From NCBI GenBank assembly GCA_000482145.1, contig AUXH01000078.1, positions 1 through 46,411 on the forward strand: DNA of 46,411 bases, written 5' to 3'. A model generated the notes under the pieces. It ran no database searches, was not told the origin of the DNA, and saw only the letters and a program-made list of their open reading frames with translations. Within the stretch, counting starts at the first letter, position 1, and each line of letters starts with the position of its first letter. This document shows, piece by piece, positions 19,798-27,926 of the stretch. A program made the translations under genes and the position numbers. Source of the stretch: Strigomonas culicis. Taxonomy: Eukaryota > Euglenozoa > Kinetoplastea > Trypanosomatida > Trypanosomatidae.

Positions 19798-21438
19798 TCA
19801 CATCGGCAGGCCCGTGAAGGGGTTGATGTTCACAAAGGCGGGAGGCTCGCACACGTCGACGTGCTCTCCAATCTCGCAGATGCCGCTGACCTTGCCGAAC
19901 GGGCGGAAGGGGAACACGTCGTTCTTCGCGTAGTACTTGAGAAGTCGGAAGTCGCTCTTCTCCGCGAGGTGGTGCGCCTGCAGCTCCTGCTGGATGCGGT
20001 GTAGGTGCTGCAGCTCGAAGGCGGCCGCCGCCTCGCGGATCGCGACGATGCGCCGCAGCTCCTGCTCCATCCCCGCGCGGCAGCTTTTGTAGAGGAACTG
20101 AAAGAGCGGCGAGTCCTCCGCGAGCTCCTCCATGTGCCGCGCGCGGAAGTCCTGGAGCGCCGTGACGAGCTGCTCCTCGTACAGCGGGCAGCGCTCCATC
20201 CACTGGTCCACCTCCAGCATGTCGTCGTCCACCTTCGCAAAGAGCTTGTTCAGCACCAGCCGCTTCACCGCCTTCCCCACGTCGTCCTTGCGGTCATTCT
20301 GTAGCACGAGGTTCACGGTCGCCGGCAGCTTCGCGAGGACGGAGGCCTCGATCCCGTCCGTGTTAGCCTCCTGCTGTAGGAGCGCGGCAAACGGCGGCAG
20401 GGGGTAGTCCTCGCGGACGATGCGGCTGCCGCCGTGGATATCTTTCTCCATCTCACGAATCTTCTTCTTTGACCACAGCGCAAAGAGGATCTCCGACGGC
20501 TTCAGAGGCTGCGCCTGCAGCAGTGGGTCGTCCACCTTCGATGGCTTCGCCGCCGCCGCGGCAGCAGCAGCAGCGGGTGCAGGGGCCCCGAACCCAAAGG
20601 ACGGCGCCGGCGCGGCCGCTGTGGCCGGCGCCGCACCTTGCCCGAACCCGAACGACGGCGCCGCCGGCGCACTGGCGCTCGGCGCGGCGGTGCCAAAGTC
20701 GAAGGTGGGCGCCGCGGTTGCCGTACCGAACCCAAAGTTGACCGACGCCGCGGCGGTCGCCGGAGCGGCCGCGCCAAAGCCGAACGACGGCGAGGCAGAC
20801 GCACTGTTTGGGTTCGGCGCCGGGGCGCCGAACCCAAACGACGCCACCGACGCTGCCGCCGGTGGCGGCTCATCCCGCGCACAGAGGAAATACGCGTTGA
20901 TGTCGGCCCCGTCCTCCTTGACGACGCGGCGCCAGACCATGTTCTGCGTCTCGCGGATGCTCAGAATGCGCTCCGGCGCGTTGTCCTCGATGTTGCTGTA
21001 GGGCCAGTGCTGCTTCACGATGTACTCCGCCGGCGCGAGGGTGGGTACGGCGGTCTCCACCACGACGAAGCAGTCCACTGTGACACCCTCCATGCCGTCG
21101 GGGCCCAGCAGCAGATCCTCCTCACGCAGCTGCACAAACCACCGCGGCGACGCCGCGCTGCGCGCCTCGAGCACCTGGCGGAACACACTCCAGTCGTACG
21201 GCTGCGCGGCCTGCTGCTTGGGCGGCGTAAAGGACTTGTGCAGCAGCCGCGTCGTGAAGAGCGACGACAGACGGATCGGGTGCTCCGGTGCGGGGTCCAG
21301 CATCTGGTCGTGCGCCGCGATGTAGCGCACGAGCTCCGCCTCCGCCTCGGCCTTCTTCGCGCTGCGCGCCAGCGCGGCCTGCGCGGACTTGGCGGTGTCC
21401 GAGGCGACGCTCTTCTTGGCGGACTTTTTCGGGGGCAT
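19798..21438 (-). CDS. FG-repeat nucleoporin-like protein
   Basis: A 546-residue protein with a compact FG region (residues 200-285): five FGFG motifs (starting at 201, 219, 235, 263, 281) and one DFG (246), separated by Ala/Pro/Ser/Thr/Asn spacers with almost no charge. Such GFG-type repeats line the nuclear pore and bind transport receptors. The Lys/Ala-rich N-terminus resembles a nuclear or chromatin-binding tail. Residues 50-190 form a folded-looking domain, and residues 300-546 are charged and helical, perhaps the pore-anchoring part, ending in a short Phe/Pro-rich segment (VNINPFTGLPM). Trypanosomatids have several lineage-specific FG nucleoporins; I cannot say which one this matches. 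Confidence 0.72.
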   Translation of the reverse strand: MPPKKSAKKSVASDTAKSAQAALARSAKKAEAEAELVRYIAAHDQMLDPAPEHPIRLSSLFTTRLLHKSFTPPKQQAAQPYDWSVFRQVLEARSAASPRWFVQLREEDLLLGPDGMEGVTVDCFVVVETAVPTLAPAEYIVKQHWPYSNIEDNAPERILSIRETQNMVWRRVVKEDGADINAYFLCARDEPPPAAASVASFGFGAPAPNPNSASASPSFGFGAAAPATAAASVNFGFGTATAAPTFDFGTAAPSASAPAAPSFGFGQGAAPATAAAPAPSFGFGAPAPAAAAAAAAAKPSKVDDPLLQAQPLKPSEILFALWSKKKIREMEKDIHGGSRIVREDYPLPPFAALLQQEANTDGIEASVLAKLPATVNLVLQNDRKDDVGKAVKRLVLNKLFAKVDDDMLEVDQWMERCPLYEEQLVTALQDFRARHMEELAEDSPLFQFLYKSCRAGMEQELRRIVAIREAAAAFELQHLHRIQQELQAHHLAEKSDFRLLKYYAKNDVFPFRPFGKVSGICEIGEHVDVCEPPAFVNINPFTGLPM

Positions 21439-21533
21439 CCGATCAGGAAGGGATGGGGGGGGGGAACGAAACGGGAAAAAAAAAAGCTAAAGTGACAGTG
21501 TTGTAGTGATAATAATCAAAGGACTAACAATTT

Positions 21534-21566
21534 CTAAAAGAGAAAGAGAGAGAGAAAAGAAAATAC
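21534..21566 (-). promoter_or_regulatory. Candidate trans-splice acceptor for the FG-repeat gene
   Basis: A sense pyrimidine tract (about 21564 to 21536, CTCTCTC core) ends in AG at 21535-21534, about 96 bases before the ATG at 21438. A second, T/C-rich stretch lies closer to the start (21447-21486) but has no AG between it and the ATG. Confidence 0.45.
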
Positions 21567-21727
21567 AAAGCTTAAAAAGGGAATGATAAACAGATAAAAA
21601 GTCTATCAGAGGACAAGCCGTTTCCTTTTCAGTTTTTTTTTTAATTCTATTTTTGTTGTTATTGTTTATGGTGCTGTCGCTGATGTCCACCTCTTACGCA
21701 TAGTGGTGTGAACTTGCACACACACGA

Positions 21728-24700
21728 TCACTGTAGAAACGAATGCGTAATGTACATGCGGTGCAAAGTCTGCAGCCGCAGCGTCGGGCCGCTCTGTGTG
21801 TTCTCCAGGTCGTCGAGGTCCTCCATCAGCTCGCGGTAGTAGGGGTAGCCGACGCCCAAGTAGGCGTCCGCCGTGCTGCGCATGGCATGGACAAGCAGCA
21901 GCAGCATGCCCTTCTCGAAGTTCGTGAGATCGCGGTGCCCACAGACCGCCGCCACCCCCTGCGGCGCGGCGGTGAAGGTGGGCGAAAAGCCACAGCCACC
22001 GTTCGCGCCGAAGGGCAGCGGCGGCACGCCCGGGTGGTGGTGCCAGCTCGTGCTGTTGTTTATGGGCGCGGAGCCGCCGTCGCCGCCGGCGCCGCTGGCC
22101 GCCGCCGCGTCCACGGGCACCGGGCCGCTGCCCAGCCCCTCGGCCGGCGACAGCGGCATGTACATGGACGGGTTTGCGGTGGGTGCCGCCGCGTGGTGCG
22201 TGGCGGCGGCGTGCCGCTCCGCCTCCGTGCCGGCGACGCTCACGAGGCGGTAGAGGGCGCGCCAGTACAGTTTCATGCGGCGAAAGATGGGCTTCAGCAT
22301 GAAGCGCCAGCGCAGCCGCACCCACGTGACGACGATCCAGCCGACAATGACGACCGGCACGAGCGCGGTCACCTTGAAGTTGAAGTCGTTGCCCTCCAGC
22401 ACCTCATCGATGCCATTCGTGACGCGGCTCACCTCGAGCGACTGGTACGACATCTGGATCAGCAGGATGCGCGGCAGGTTGCCGAAGACGGCGCTGCGGA
22501 TGGGGTGTTTCAGCGCGTCCCGGTAGTGGCGCGCGACCAGCCCGTAGCCCTCCTCGTCCGCGAGCCCGCGCCGCATCGCGTCGAGCGAGCGGTCGTGCAG
22601 GGCGTCTAGCCGCGCCTGCGGCATGACCGGGTAGTAGTCCTCGTGGTAGTCCCGGATGATGTTCGCGAGCGCCTTCGCATCGCGGTCGAAGGCCTGCCGC
22701 CGCTCCTCGACGCCGGGCCGCACGTAGAAGATGCTCTCCCACAGCTGCTGCGCAGGGACAAAGAGGTACGTGCGCGTGAACTCCGCGAGCCGGCGCACCG
22801 CGCGGGCGCCCATGTCGACCACCTCCTCCGGGTTCTTCCGGTAAAGCCACAGAAAGGGCGGGCCGAGCCACGTAAGCGTGAGAAAGACCCGTAGCCAGTG
22901 CCGTGCCGCCGGGGGCCGGTAGTCGTGTTGCAGCTGCCCCTGCAGCTGGTGCAGGAAGGAGCTCGCGCCCTCGACCGCCGCGTGCATCGCCCGCACGCCG
23001 TCCTCCAGCGTCGCCGCGTCCGCGGCCGGCGCGCGCGCGGAGCCGACGAGCGGCGCGCCGCCGGCCGCGCTCGTGCTGCGGCCGAGCGGCACGACCCCGT
23101 TCGCGTGCAGGGCGTCGAGCACGTCGCCGGGGCCGAGAAAGTTCGACTGGAACCCGTGGTCGTAGCGCGTGGAGGCCTCGGACCAGAGGTGGTGCAGCGT
23201 CGCGTCCTCCTCCGGCGCGGCGCCCTCCAGCAGCTCCCGCGACCGCACGAGCGCCGCGATCACGGCCGTCGTCGACAAAATCGCGCGCCGCAGCTCGCGC
23301 ACGGGGTGCACCTCGGCGGCGCGCGGCGGGTTGGGCGTGCCGGGCGGCCAGCCCTCCGACCGCAGCGGCGTCAGCGGCGGCGCCGGGTCGCCCTCCAGCA
23401 CCGCCGCCACGGCCGCCTCCTGTGAGGTCACGCGCTCGCACGCCGCGTGAAGTGCCTCGACGCACGCGTTGAGGCGCGACAGCGCGGTGTGGGCCGCCCC
23501 GATCGCGCTGACGATGAGCTTGAACAAGTTCTTCAGCTTGCCGAGCCGGTTGAGGGCGGCGTAGCGGCCCTGGGCGAACTGCAGCGCGTGGCCGTGCTGC
23601 CACAGCCCGCGCCAGAAGCGCCAGGAGCTCAGCGCCTGGTGCAGCCCCGCCTCCCGCGGGTGGCCCTGCGCCCACGACCAGTACAGCGCGCACCACGAGA
23701 TGGTCCCCTGCAGCTCCGACAGCTCGCGCAGCAGAAAGCAGATGAGCTGCCGCTCCCACACCAAGAGGTGGAGCCAGCCGGCCAGCTCGCGCTCGTCGTC
23801 GTGGGCGGCGGTGTTGTGGGGACGGTGGCGGGGGTGGGGACGGCCGGGCCGGTCGCCGGCCGCGGCCCGCCGCCCGCCGCTCTCCTGCGTCCGCGCGCGC
23901 GCGTCGGGCGGCGACAGCTGCGGAAAGCCCGTCAGCGTCGCAAAGGACGGCCCGAAGAGCGGCGAGAAGATGCGATTCATGAAGCTGCCGTCCGCGGCCG
24001 CGGCGCTCCGCAGCGCGGCGGATGCCGGCGACGTCTGCTCCAGCCCCGCCGGCACGTCCGGCAGCACGATGCTCAGGTGCGGCGGTGACGGCCGCACACC
24101 GCTCCCACCCGCACTCGGCGCGGCGGGGCTCCGCGCGCCGCCGGTCGGCGCCCGCGCGTGCGTCGGCGGCGGCGGCGACGGCTGTCCGTGGGAGCGGCCG
24201 CCGTCATCCGCATCGCTGCCCTCCATCGACGCGAGCTGGCGCTGCAGGTGTGACGCGGCGCCGTCGTCGCCGTCGTCGTCGTCGTCGCTCGCCGCGTTCC
24301 GCTCACTGCCGCCGCTGACGGAGAGAAGCAGCGGCATGGGGTAAGCGTGGCGGGCCGCCGCCGGCGGGGCGGCGCGCGTCGCGTGCACAAAGGAGTCGTA
24401 AATGAGGCGAGAGATGTGGTAGTAATCCGCGTTGGTGGACACGCGCACATGATAGAAGTTGTCCGTGTGGGAAAGGGTGAGCGACGCCGCGCGCGCCACG
24501 CCCCGGCTGCCGCCGTCTCCTGCCGCGCTCTCCCGGCCGCCCACCGGCGCATCCGCCGCGAGGCTCTGCGCACTGCGCGCGCGGCGGCACGCCGGTCGCA
24601 CCGTCGCGCCTCCCTCCGACTCGTCCCGCTGCGTCGATCCCTTTTCTTTCGTCTCGCCGTCCGTGCCGTCCGCGTGGGGGGACGGCTCCCGCTCCGCCGC

Positions 24701-24979
24701 CGCCGCCTCCTCACGCTCTTGGTACAGCTGCAGGAGCTCAGACAGGAGCCCCTCGAGGTCGGCCAGGCTCTGTAGGTTTGCCTTCGCAGCGGATAAAATC
24801 ATGGCGCCCGTCGTGATGCCGAGCGGCAGGCGCTCCGCGATGAAGCGGTTGTGCGTCAGGCGGACGTAGAGCGTGCTGCTGTAGGACGAGGCCGCCGCCG
24901 CAAAGGTGCTGCTCGAGACAATGGGGTTTTTGTAGTTGATGGGGTTGGAGCCCTGCGCTTGCGACGAGGCGCTGAACAT
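21728..24979 (-). CDS. NCA2: NCA2-like mitochondrial membrane protein
   Basis: A 1083-residue protein resembling NCA2 (nuclear control of ATP synthase 2), a fungal mitochondrial membrane protein linked to expression of the mitochondrial ATP6/ATP8 genes. The match is in the second half: the segment LRVFLTLTWLGPPFLWLYRK (about 690-710), the block FGNLPRILLIQMSYQSLE, VLEGNDFNFKVTALVPVVIVGWIVVTW (membrane segment about 869-886), and C-terminal YYRELMEDLDDLEN. The N-terminal half is interrupted by long Ala/Ser/Asp-rich inserts (about 95-330), making it well above the ~600 residues of yeast NCA2. The frame is open to 25060, but that upstream start is TTG; the ATG at 24979 is the first in-frame ATG after the likely splice site. 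Its exact function in trypanosomatids is unknown to me. Confidence 0.75.
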   Translation of the reverse strand: MFSASSQAQGSNPINYKNPIVSSSTFAAAASSYSSTLYVRLTHNRFIAERLPLGITTGAMILSAAKANLQSLADLEGLLSELLQLYQEREEAAAAEREPSPHADGTDGETKEKGSTQRDESEGGATVRPACRRARSAQSLAADAPVGGRESAAGDGGSRGVARAASLTLSHTDNFYHVRVSTNADYYHISRLIYDSFVHATRAAPPAAARHAYPMPLLLSVSGGSERNAASDDDDDGDDGAASHLQRQLASMEGSDADDGGRSHGQPSPPPPTHARAPTGGARSPAAPSAGGSGVRPSPPHLSIVLPDVPAGLEQTSPASAALRSAAAADGSFMNRIFSPLFGPSFATLTGFPQLSPPDARARTQESGGRRAAAGDRPGRPHPRHRPHNTAAHDDERELAGWLHLLVWERQLICFLLRELSELQGTISWCALYWSWAQGHPREAGLHQALSSWRFWRGLWQHGHALQFAQGRYAALNRLGKLKNLFKLIVSAIGAAHTALSRLNACVEALHAACERVTSQEAAVAAVLEGDPAPPLTPLRSEGWPPGTPNPPRAAEVHPVRELRRAILSTTAVIAALVRSRELLEGAAPEEDATLHHLWSEASTRYDHGFQSNFLGPGDVLDALHANGVVPLGRSTSAAGGAPLVGSARAPAADAATLEDGVRAMHAAVEGASSFLHQLQGQLQHDYRPPAARHWLRVFLTLTWLGPPFLWLYRKNPEEVVDMGARAVRRLAEFTRTYLFVPAQQLWESIFYVRPGVEERRQAFDRDAKALANIIRDYHEDYYPVMPQARLDALHDRSLDAMRRGLADEEGYGLVARHYRDALKHPIRSAVFGNLPRILLIQMSYQSLEVSRVTNGIDEVLEGNDFNFKVTALVPVVIVGWIVVTWVRLRWRFMLKPIFRRMKLYWRALYRLVSVAGTEAERHAAATHHAAAPTANPSMYMPLSPAEGLGSGPVPVDAAAASGAGGDGGSAPINNSTSWHHHPGVPPLPFGANGGCGFSPTFTAAPQGVAAVCGHRDLTNFEKGMLLLLVHAMRSTADAYLGVGYPYYRELMEDLDDLENTQSGPTLRLQTLHRMYITHSFLQ

Positions 24980-25076
24980 GATGGCAGCACACGCAGTTCT
25001 ATTGGTGCTTGTTTTTTGTTTTTTATGATTTGATCTGTTTGCTTTTACGTGAGAAAACAAAAGCAGATGTAGATGT

Positions 25077-25122
25077 ATATATATATATATATGTATTTAA
25101 AATAATAATAATAATAATAAAT
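25077..25122. repeat. (TA)n and (AAT)n simple repeats
   Basis: A run of about eight TA units (around 25077-25092) and a run of AAT triplets (around 25100-25121) lie in the presumed 5' UTR of the NCA2-like gene. Confidence 0.9.
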
Positions 25123-25124
25123 GT

Positions 25125-25152
25125 CTAAGTAAAAGAGAAAGAACAAGAAAGC
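25125..25152 (-). promoter_or_regulatory. Candidate trans-splice acceptor for the NCA2-like gene
   Basis: A sense pyrimidine-rich stretch (25152 to 25127) is followed by AG at 25126-25125, about 146 bases before the ATG at 24979. The intervening leader is AT-rich. Confidence 0.45.
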
Positions 25153-26084
25153 GCTGTCACGTAGTCTTACGTGCACTGTGTACGTATCATAGAAGAGTAG
25201 ACAGAGAGAAAGAGAGAGAGGTAGGGGTATAGCAGATCACAACAAGAGCCATTCATGCATGCACACTGGTACAAAATGAAACAGAAGAAAAAAAGAATGA
25301 AGAGAGACCCCAAAGAGAGGTGCATAATTTCAGTGTGCAACGACAAAAAGGAAAAGGAGAAAAAAAATCCCTGAGTATGAAAAAAAAAAGGTCAGAAACA
25401 TCGATCACAGGAAGTGTGTGCGTGTGTTTGTATATATAGATACCGATAAATTCAAACGAACCCGCCATTTAGAAATAATTAAAAAAAAGACAACTTGAAA
25501 GATGTCAAAATTACACTAAAAAAAGAAAGAAAAACAAGAACGGGTTTTTTTTTAGCATTGTTTGGAATATTCGCTTTCACTTCTTATAAAATAATGGGAT
25601 AAGGACTACCTTTTTTTTTTTTACCAACTCTTCTTTTTCCTTGCAATTGTTTACGTCAATCATGTTTTATTTCTACATCTTTGAATAGAATACTGCGTAG
25701 GAACAAAAGATGATAGTAAAACAAATAAAAATGAAAAGTGTAAACAAAAGTATCGAAATCACTTTTAAATAATAAAAAAGAAAGGAAAAAAGGAAAAGAA
25801 AATGTGGACAACCGTTACGGGAAAGAAAAAAAGACATACTTGTTTCTTTTTTCTTTCGCCGTTACGTAATCTCACATTTCCCATTTCTTCAGTTCCTCTC
25901 TACTTCTGTGCGTCTTCGTCTCTCTCTCTACTCTTTATTTTCCTTTTTTTTATCAGTATATTAGTTTCTTTTTCCCTTCTGCGTTAGCATATTAGGTTTT
26001 TGACTGTATTTTTGTATTATCTTTTGGATATTATGTTGTTGTTGTTTTTTGTGTGTGTGGTTGCTTTGACTTTCCTATGTCTGC

Positions 26085-27554
26085 TCACGCGACGGGGGCC
26101 AGAGGCATCTCCTTGAGGTCCTTCGCGACCTGGAAGCGCGCGGCGGTCGCCTTCTTGATGCTCTCCACCGTCTCGCCCTTCGCGAGCTCCTTCAGCACGA
26201 GCTGCTGGTGCTCCACGTCGAAGACGCACTTCTCGGTGATGATGCGGCTCACGCACTGACGGCCGGTCAGCGGCAGCTCGCACTGGTTCAGGATCTTGGA
26301 CTCACCCTTCTTGTTCGTGTGGTTCATCGTGATGACGACGCGAGAGCCGCTCGCAACGAGATCCATGGCGCCGCCGGGGCCCTTCACGAGCTTCCCGGGG
26401 ATGCCCCAGTTCGCAAGGTCGCCGTTCGCGGCCACCTCGAGCGCGCCGAGCATCGTCAGGTTCATCTTGCCGCCGCGGATCATCGCGAAGGACTGAGAGC
26501 TGTCGAAGCAGCTGGCGCCGGGCAGGAAGGAAATGGTCTGCTTGCCGGCGTTAATCCAGTCGGCGTGCACCTTATCCTCCGTGGGGAAGGGGCCCATGCC
26601 CAGCAGGCCGTTCTCCGACTGCAGCGTCACGGACACACCCTTCGGAATGTAGTTCGCGGCCTCGGTCGGGATGCCGATGCCGAGGTTCACGTACATGCCG
26701 TCCGCAAACTCAAGCGCCGCACGGCGCGCGATCACCTGGCGTGCGTCATTTGGGTCGCCCTGCGCGCCCTCGGCGGCCTTGCCGGACACGGTGCGCTGCT
26801 CAATCGGCACATCGTAGCGTGGCACGTGCACGACGCGGTGGACGTAGCACCCGGGGATGTGCACCTCATCCGGGTGGATCTCGCCGTTCTCGACGATCTC
26901 CTCCACCTCTGCGATGGTGATCTGGCCGCACTGCGCGACGGGCCCGTTGAAGTTGCGCGCCGTGCCGCGGAAGACAAGGTTGCCGCTGCGGTCCGCCTTG
27001 TGCGCCTTCACCAAGGAGAAGTTGGGGCGCACGGTGTGCTCGAGCACGTACCAGCGGTCGCCGAACTTGCGGGTCTCGCGCGGCTCACTGATGATCTCCG
27101 GCGTGCCGTCCTTGCCGTACTTCACGATCTGCCCGCCCGTCTGGCGCTGCGTGCCGTAGGCGGTCGCGGTGTAGAAGGCCGGAATGCCGGCGCCGCCCGC
27201 GCGCATCTGCTCCGCGAGCGTGCCCTGGGGCACGTACTCGAGCTTGATGCGGCCCTGCAGGTAGCTGTCGACGAAGACCTGGTTGTGGCCCACGTAGGAG
27301 CAGCAGACGTGGTCGATCTGGTCCTTCTCCATCAGGGTGCCGAGGCCGAAGCCGACGATACCGGCGGAGTCCGTGTACGCGGTGAGGTTCTTGGTGCCCG
27401 CCTTCTTGATGTGGCTGATGAGCGCGTTCGGAACACCAGCGCAGCCGAAGCCGCCGACGGCGATCTTCGCGCCATCCTTGACATCGGCCATCGCCTGCTC
27501 GATCTTCACGACTTTGTCGAGACCCTTCAGAGACCAAAACGTGCGACGAAGCAT
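26085..27554 (-). CDS. SCOT: Succinyl-CoA:3-ketoacid CoA-transferase / acetate:succinate CoA-transferase
   Basis: A 489-residue family I CoA-transferase with both subunit halves fused, the normal eukaryotic form. The A half opens with [20 protein letters not shown]; the B half carries the catalytic glutamate in [10 protein letters not shown] (E314) and the glycine-rich GAMDLVASG. In trypanosomatids this type of enzyme moves CoA from acetyl-CoA to succinate in the mitochondrion, releasing acetate and feeding succinyl-CoA synthetase for ATP; in animals the homologue activates ketone bodies. The short basic N-terminus ([11 protein letters not shown]) fits mitochondrial import. All core blocks are present and the length is close to the mammalian mature enzyme, so it should be active. 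Confidence 0.95.
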   Translation of the reverse strand: MLRRTFWSLKGLDKVVKIEQAMADVKDGAKIAVGGFGCAGVPNALISHIKKAGTKNLTAYTDSAGIVGFGLGTLMEKDQIDHVCCSYVGHNQVFVDSYLQGRIKLEYVPQGTLAEQMRAGGAGIPAFYTATAYGTQRQTGGQIVKYGKDGTPEIISEPRETRKFGDRWYVLEHTVRPNFSLVKAHKADRSGNLVFRGTARNFNGPVAQCGQITIAEVEEIVENGEIHPDEVHIPGCYVHRVVHVPRYDVPIEQRTVSGKAAEGAQGDPNDARQVIARRAALEFADGMYVNLGIGIPTEAANYIPKGVSVTLQSENGLLGMGPFPTEDKVHADWINAGKQTISFLPGASCFDSSQSFAMIRGGKMNLTMLGALEVAANGDLANWGIPGKLVKGPGGAMDLVASGSRVVITMNHTNKKGESKILNQCELPLTGRQCVSRIITEKCVFDVEHQQLVLKELAKGETVESIKKATAARFQVAKDLKEMPLAPVA

Positions 27555-27926
27555 GGTTGATGGTGGGGGTGGGGGTGGGAGGGGATGTTGGTTATGTGTT
27601 TAAAAAAAAAACTGAGAAAAGAAAATGGCGGTAAGAGAGCTGAAAGCTATAGACGTACAAAAAAGAAAAGAGAAAAGAAATGATAGCGGCCAAAAGCACA
27701 TACACTTGTACACGAATACGAGGCAGTATACAAAAAAAAAAGAATAGAACTGACAACAGGAGTCAAGCGAAAAAAAAAAGGGATGTGTTTGGATAGATAA
27801 TTATTCGTTTCTATACACAATAAATGAGCCTCAACGAGAGAGACGAACAAGGCAAAGAAAAAAATCTATGATATTACAAGAAGACAAACAAAAACAAAAA
27901 AAAGCCGCAACCTGGAGGCGATAGTA
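27555..27926. other. Intergenic region, 372 bases
   Basis: AT-rich spacer with the CoA-transferase splice signals at the left end and A9-10 runs further right. No gene was seen. Confidence 0.6.
27612..27641 (-). promoter_or_regulatory. Candidate trans-splice acceptor for the CoA-transferase gene
   Basis: A sense pyrimidine tract (27640 to 27614, interrupted) is followed by AG at 27613-27612, about 57 bases before the ATG. A T9-10 run and a C-rich leader lie between the acceptor and the start. Confidence 0.45.

Larger units (their letters stand above)
24980..26084. other. Longest intergenic region, 1105 bases
   Basis: AT-rich spacer between the CoA-transferase gene and the NCA2-like gene. 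Its left part carries the splice signals and simple repeats of the NCA2-like gene. The centre (25200-26050) is a mosaic of A runs, T runs and GA/CT-rich patches. I looked for tRNA-like arms, C/D-box snoRNA motifs and short ORFs and found none I could support. Confidence 0.6.

Noticed and set aside
24980..25060. 27-residue extension of the NCA2-like protein
   Set aside because: The upstream start codon is TTG, not ATG, and the segment is AT-rich.
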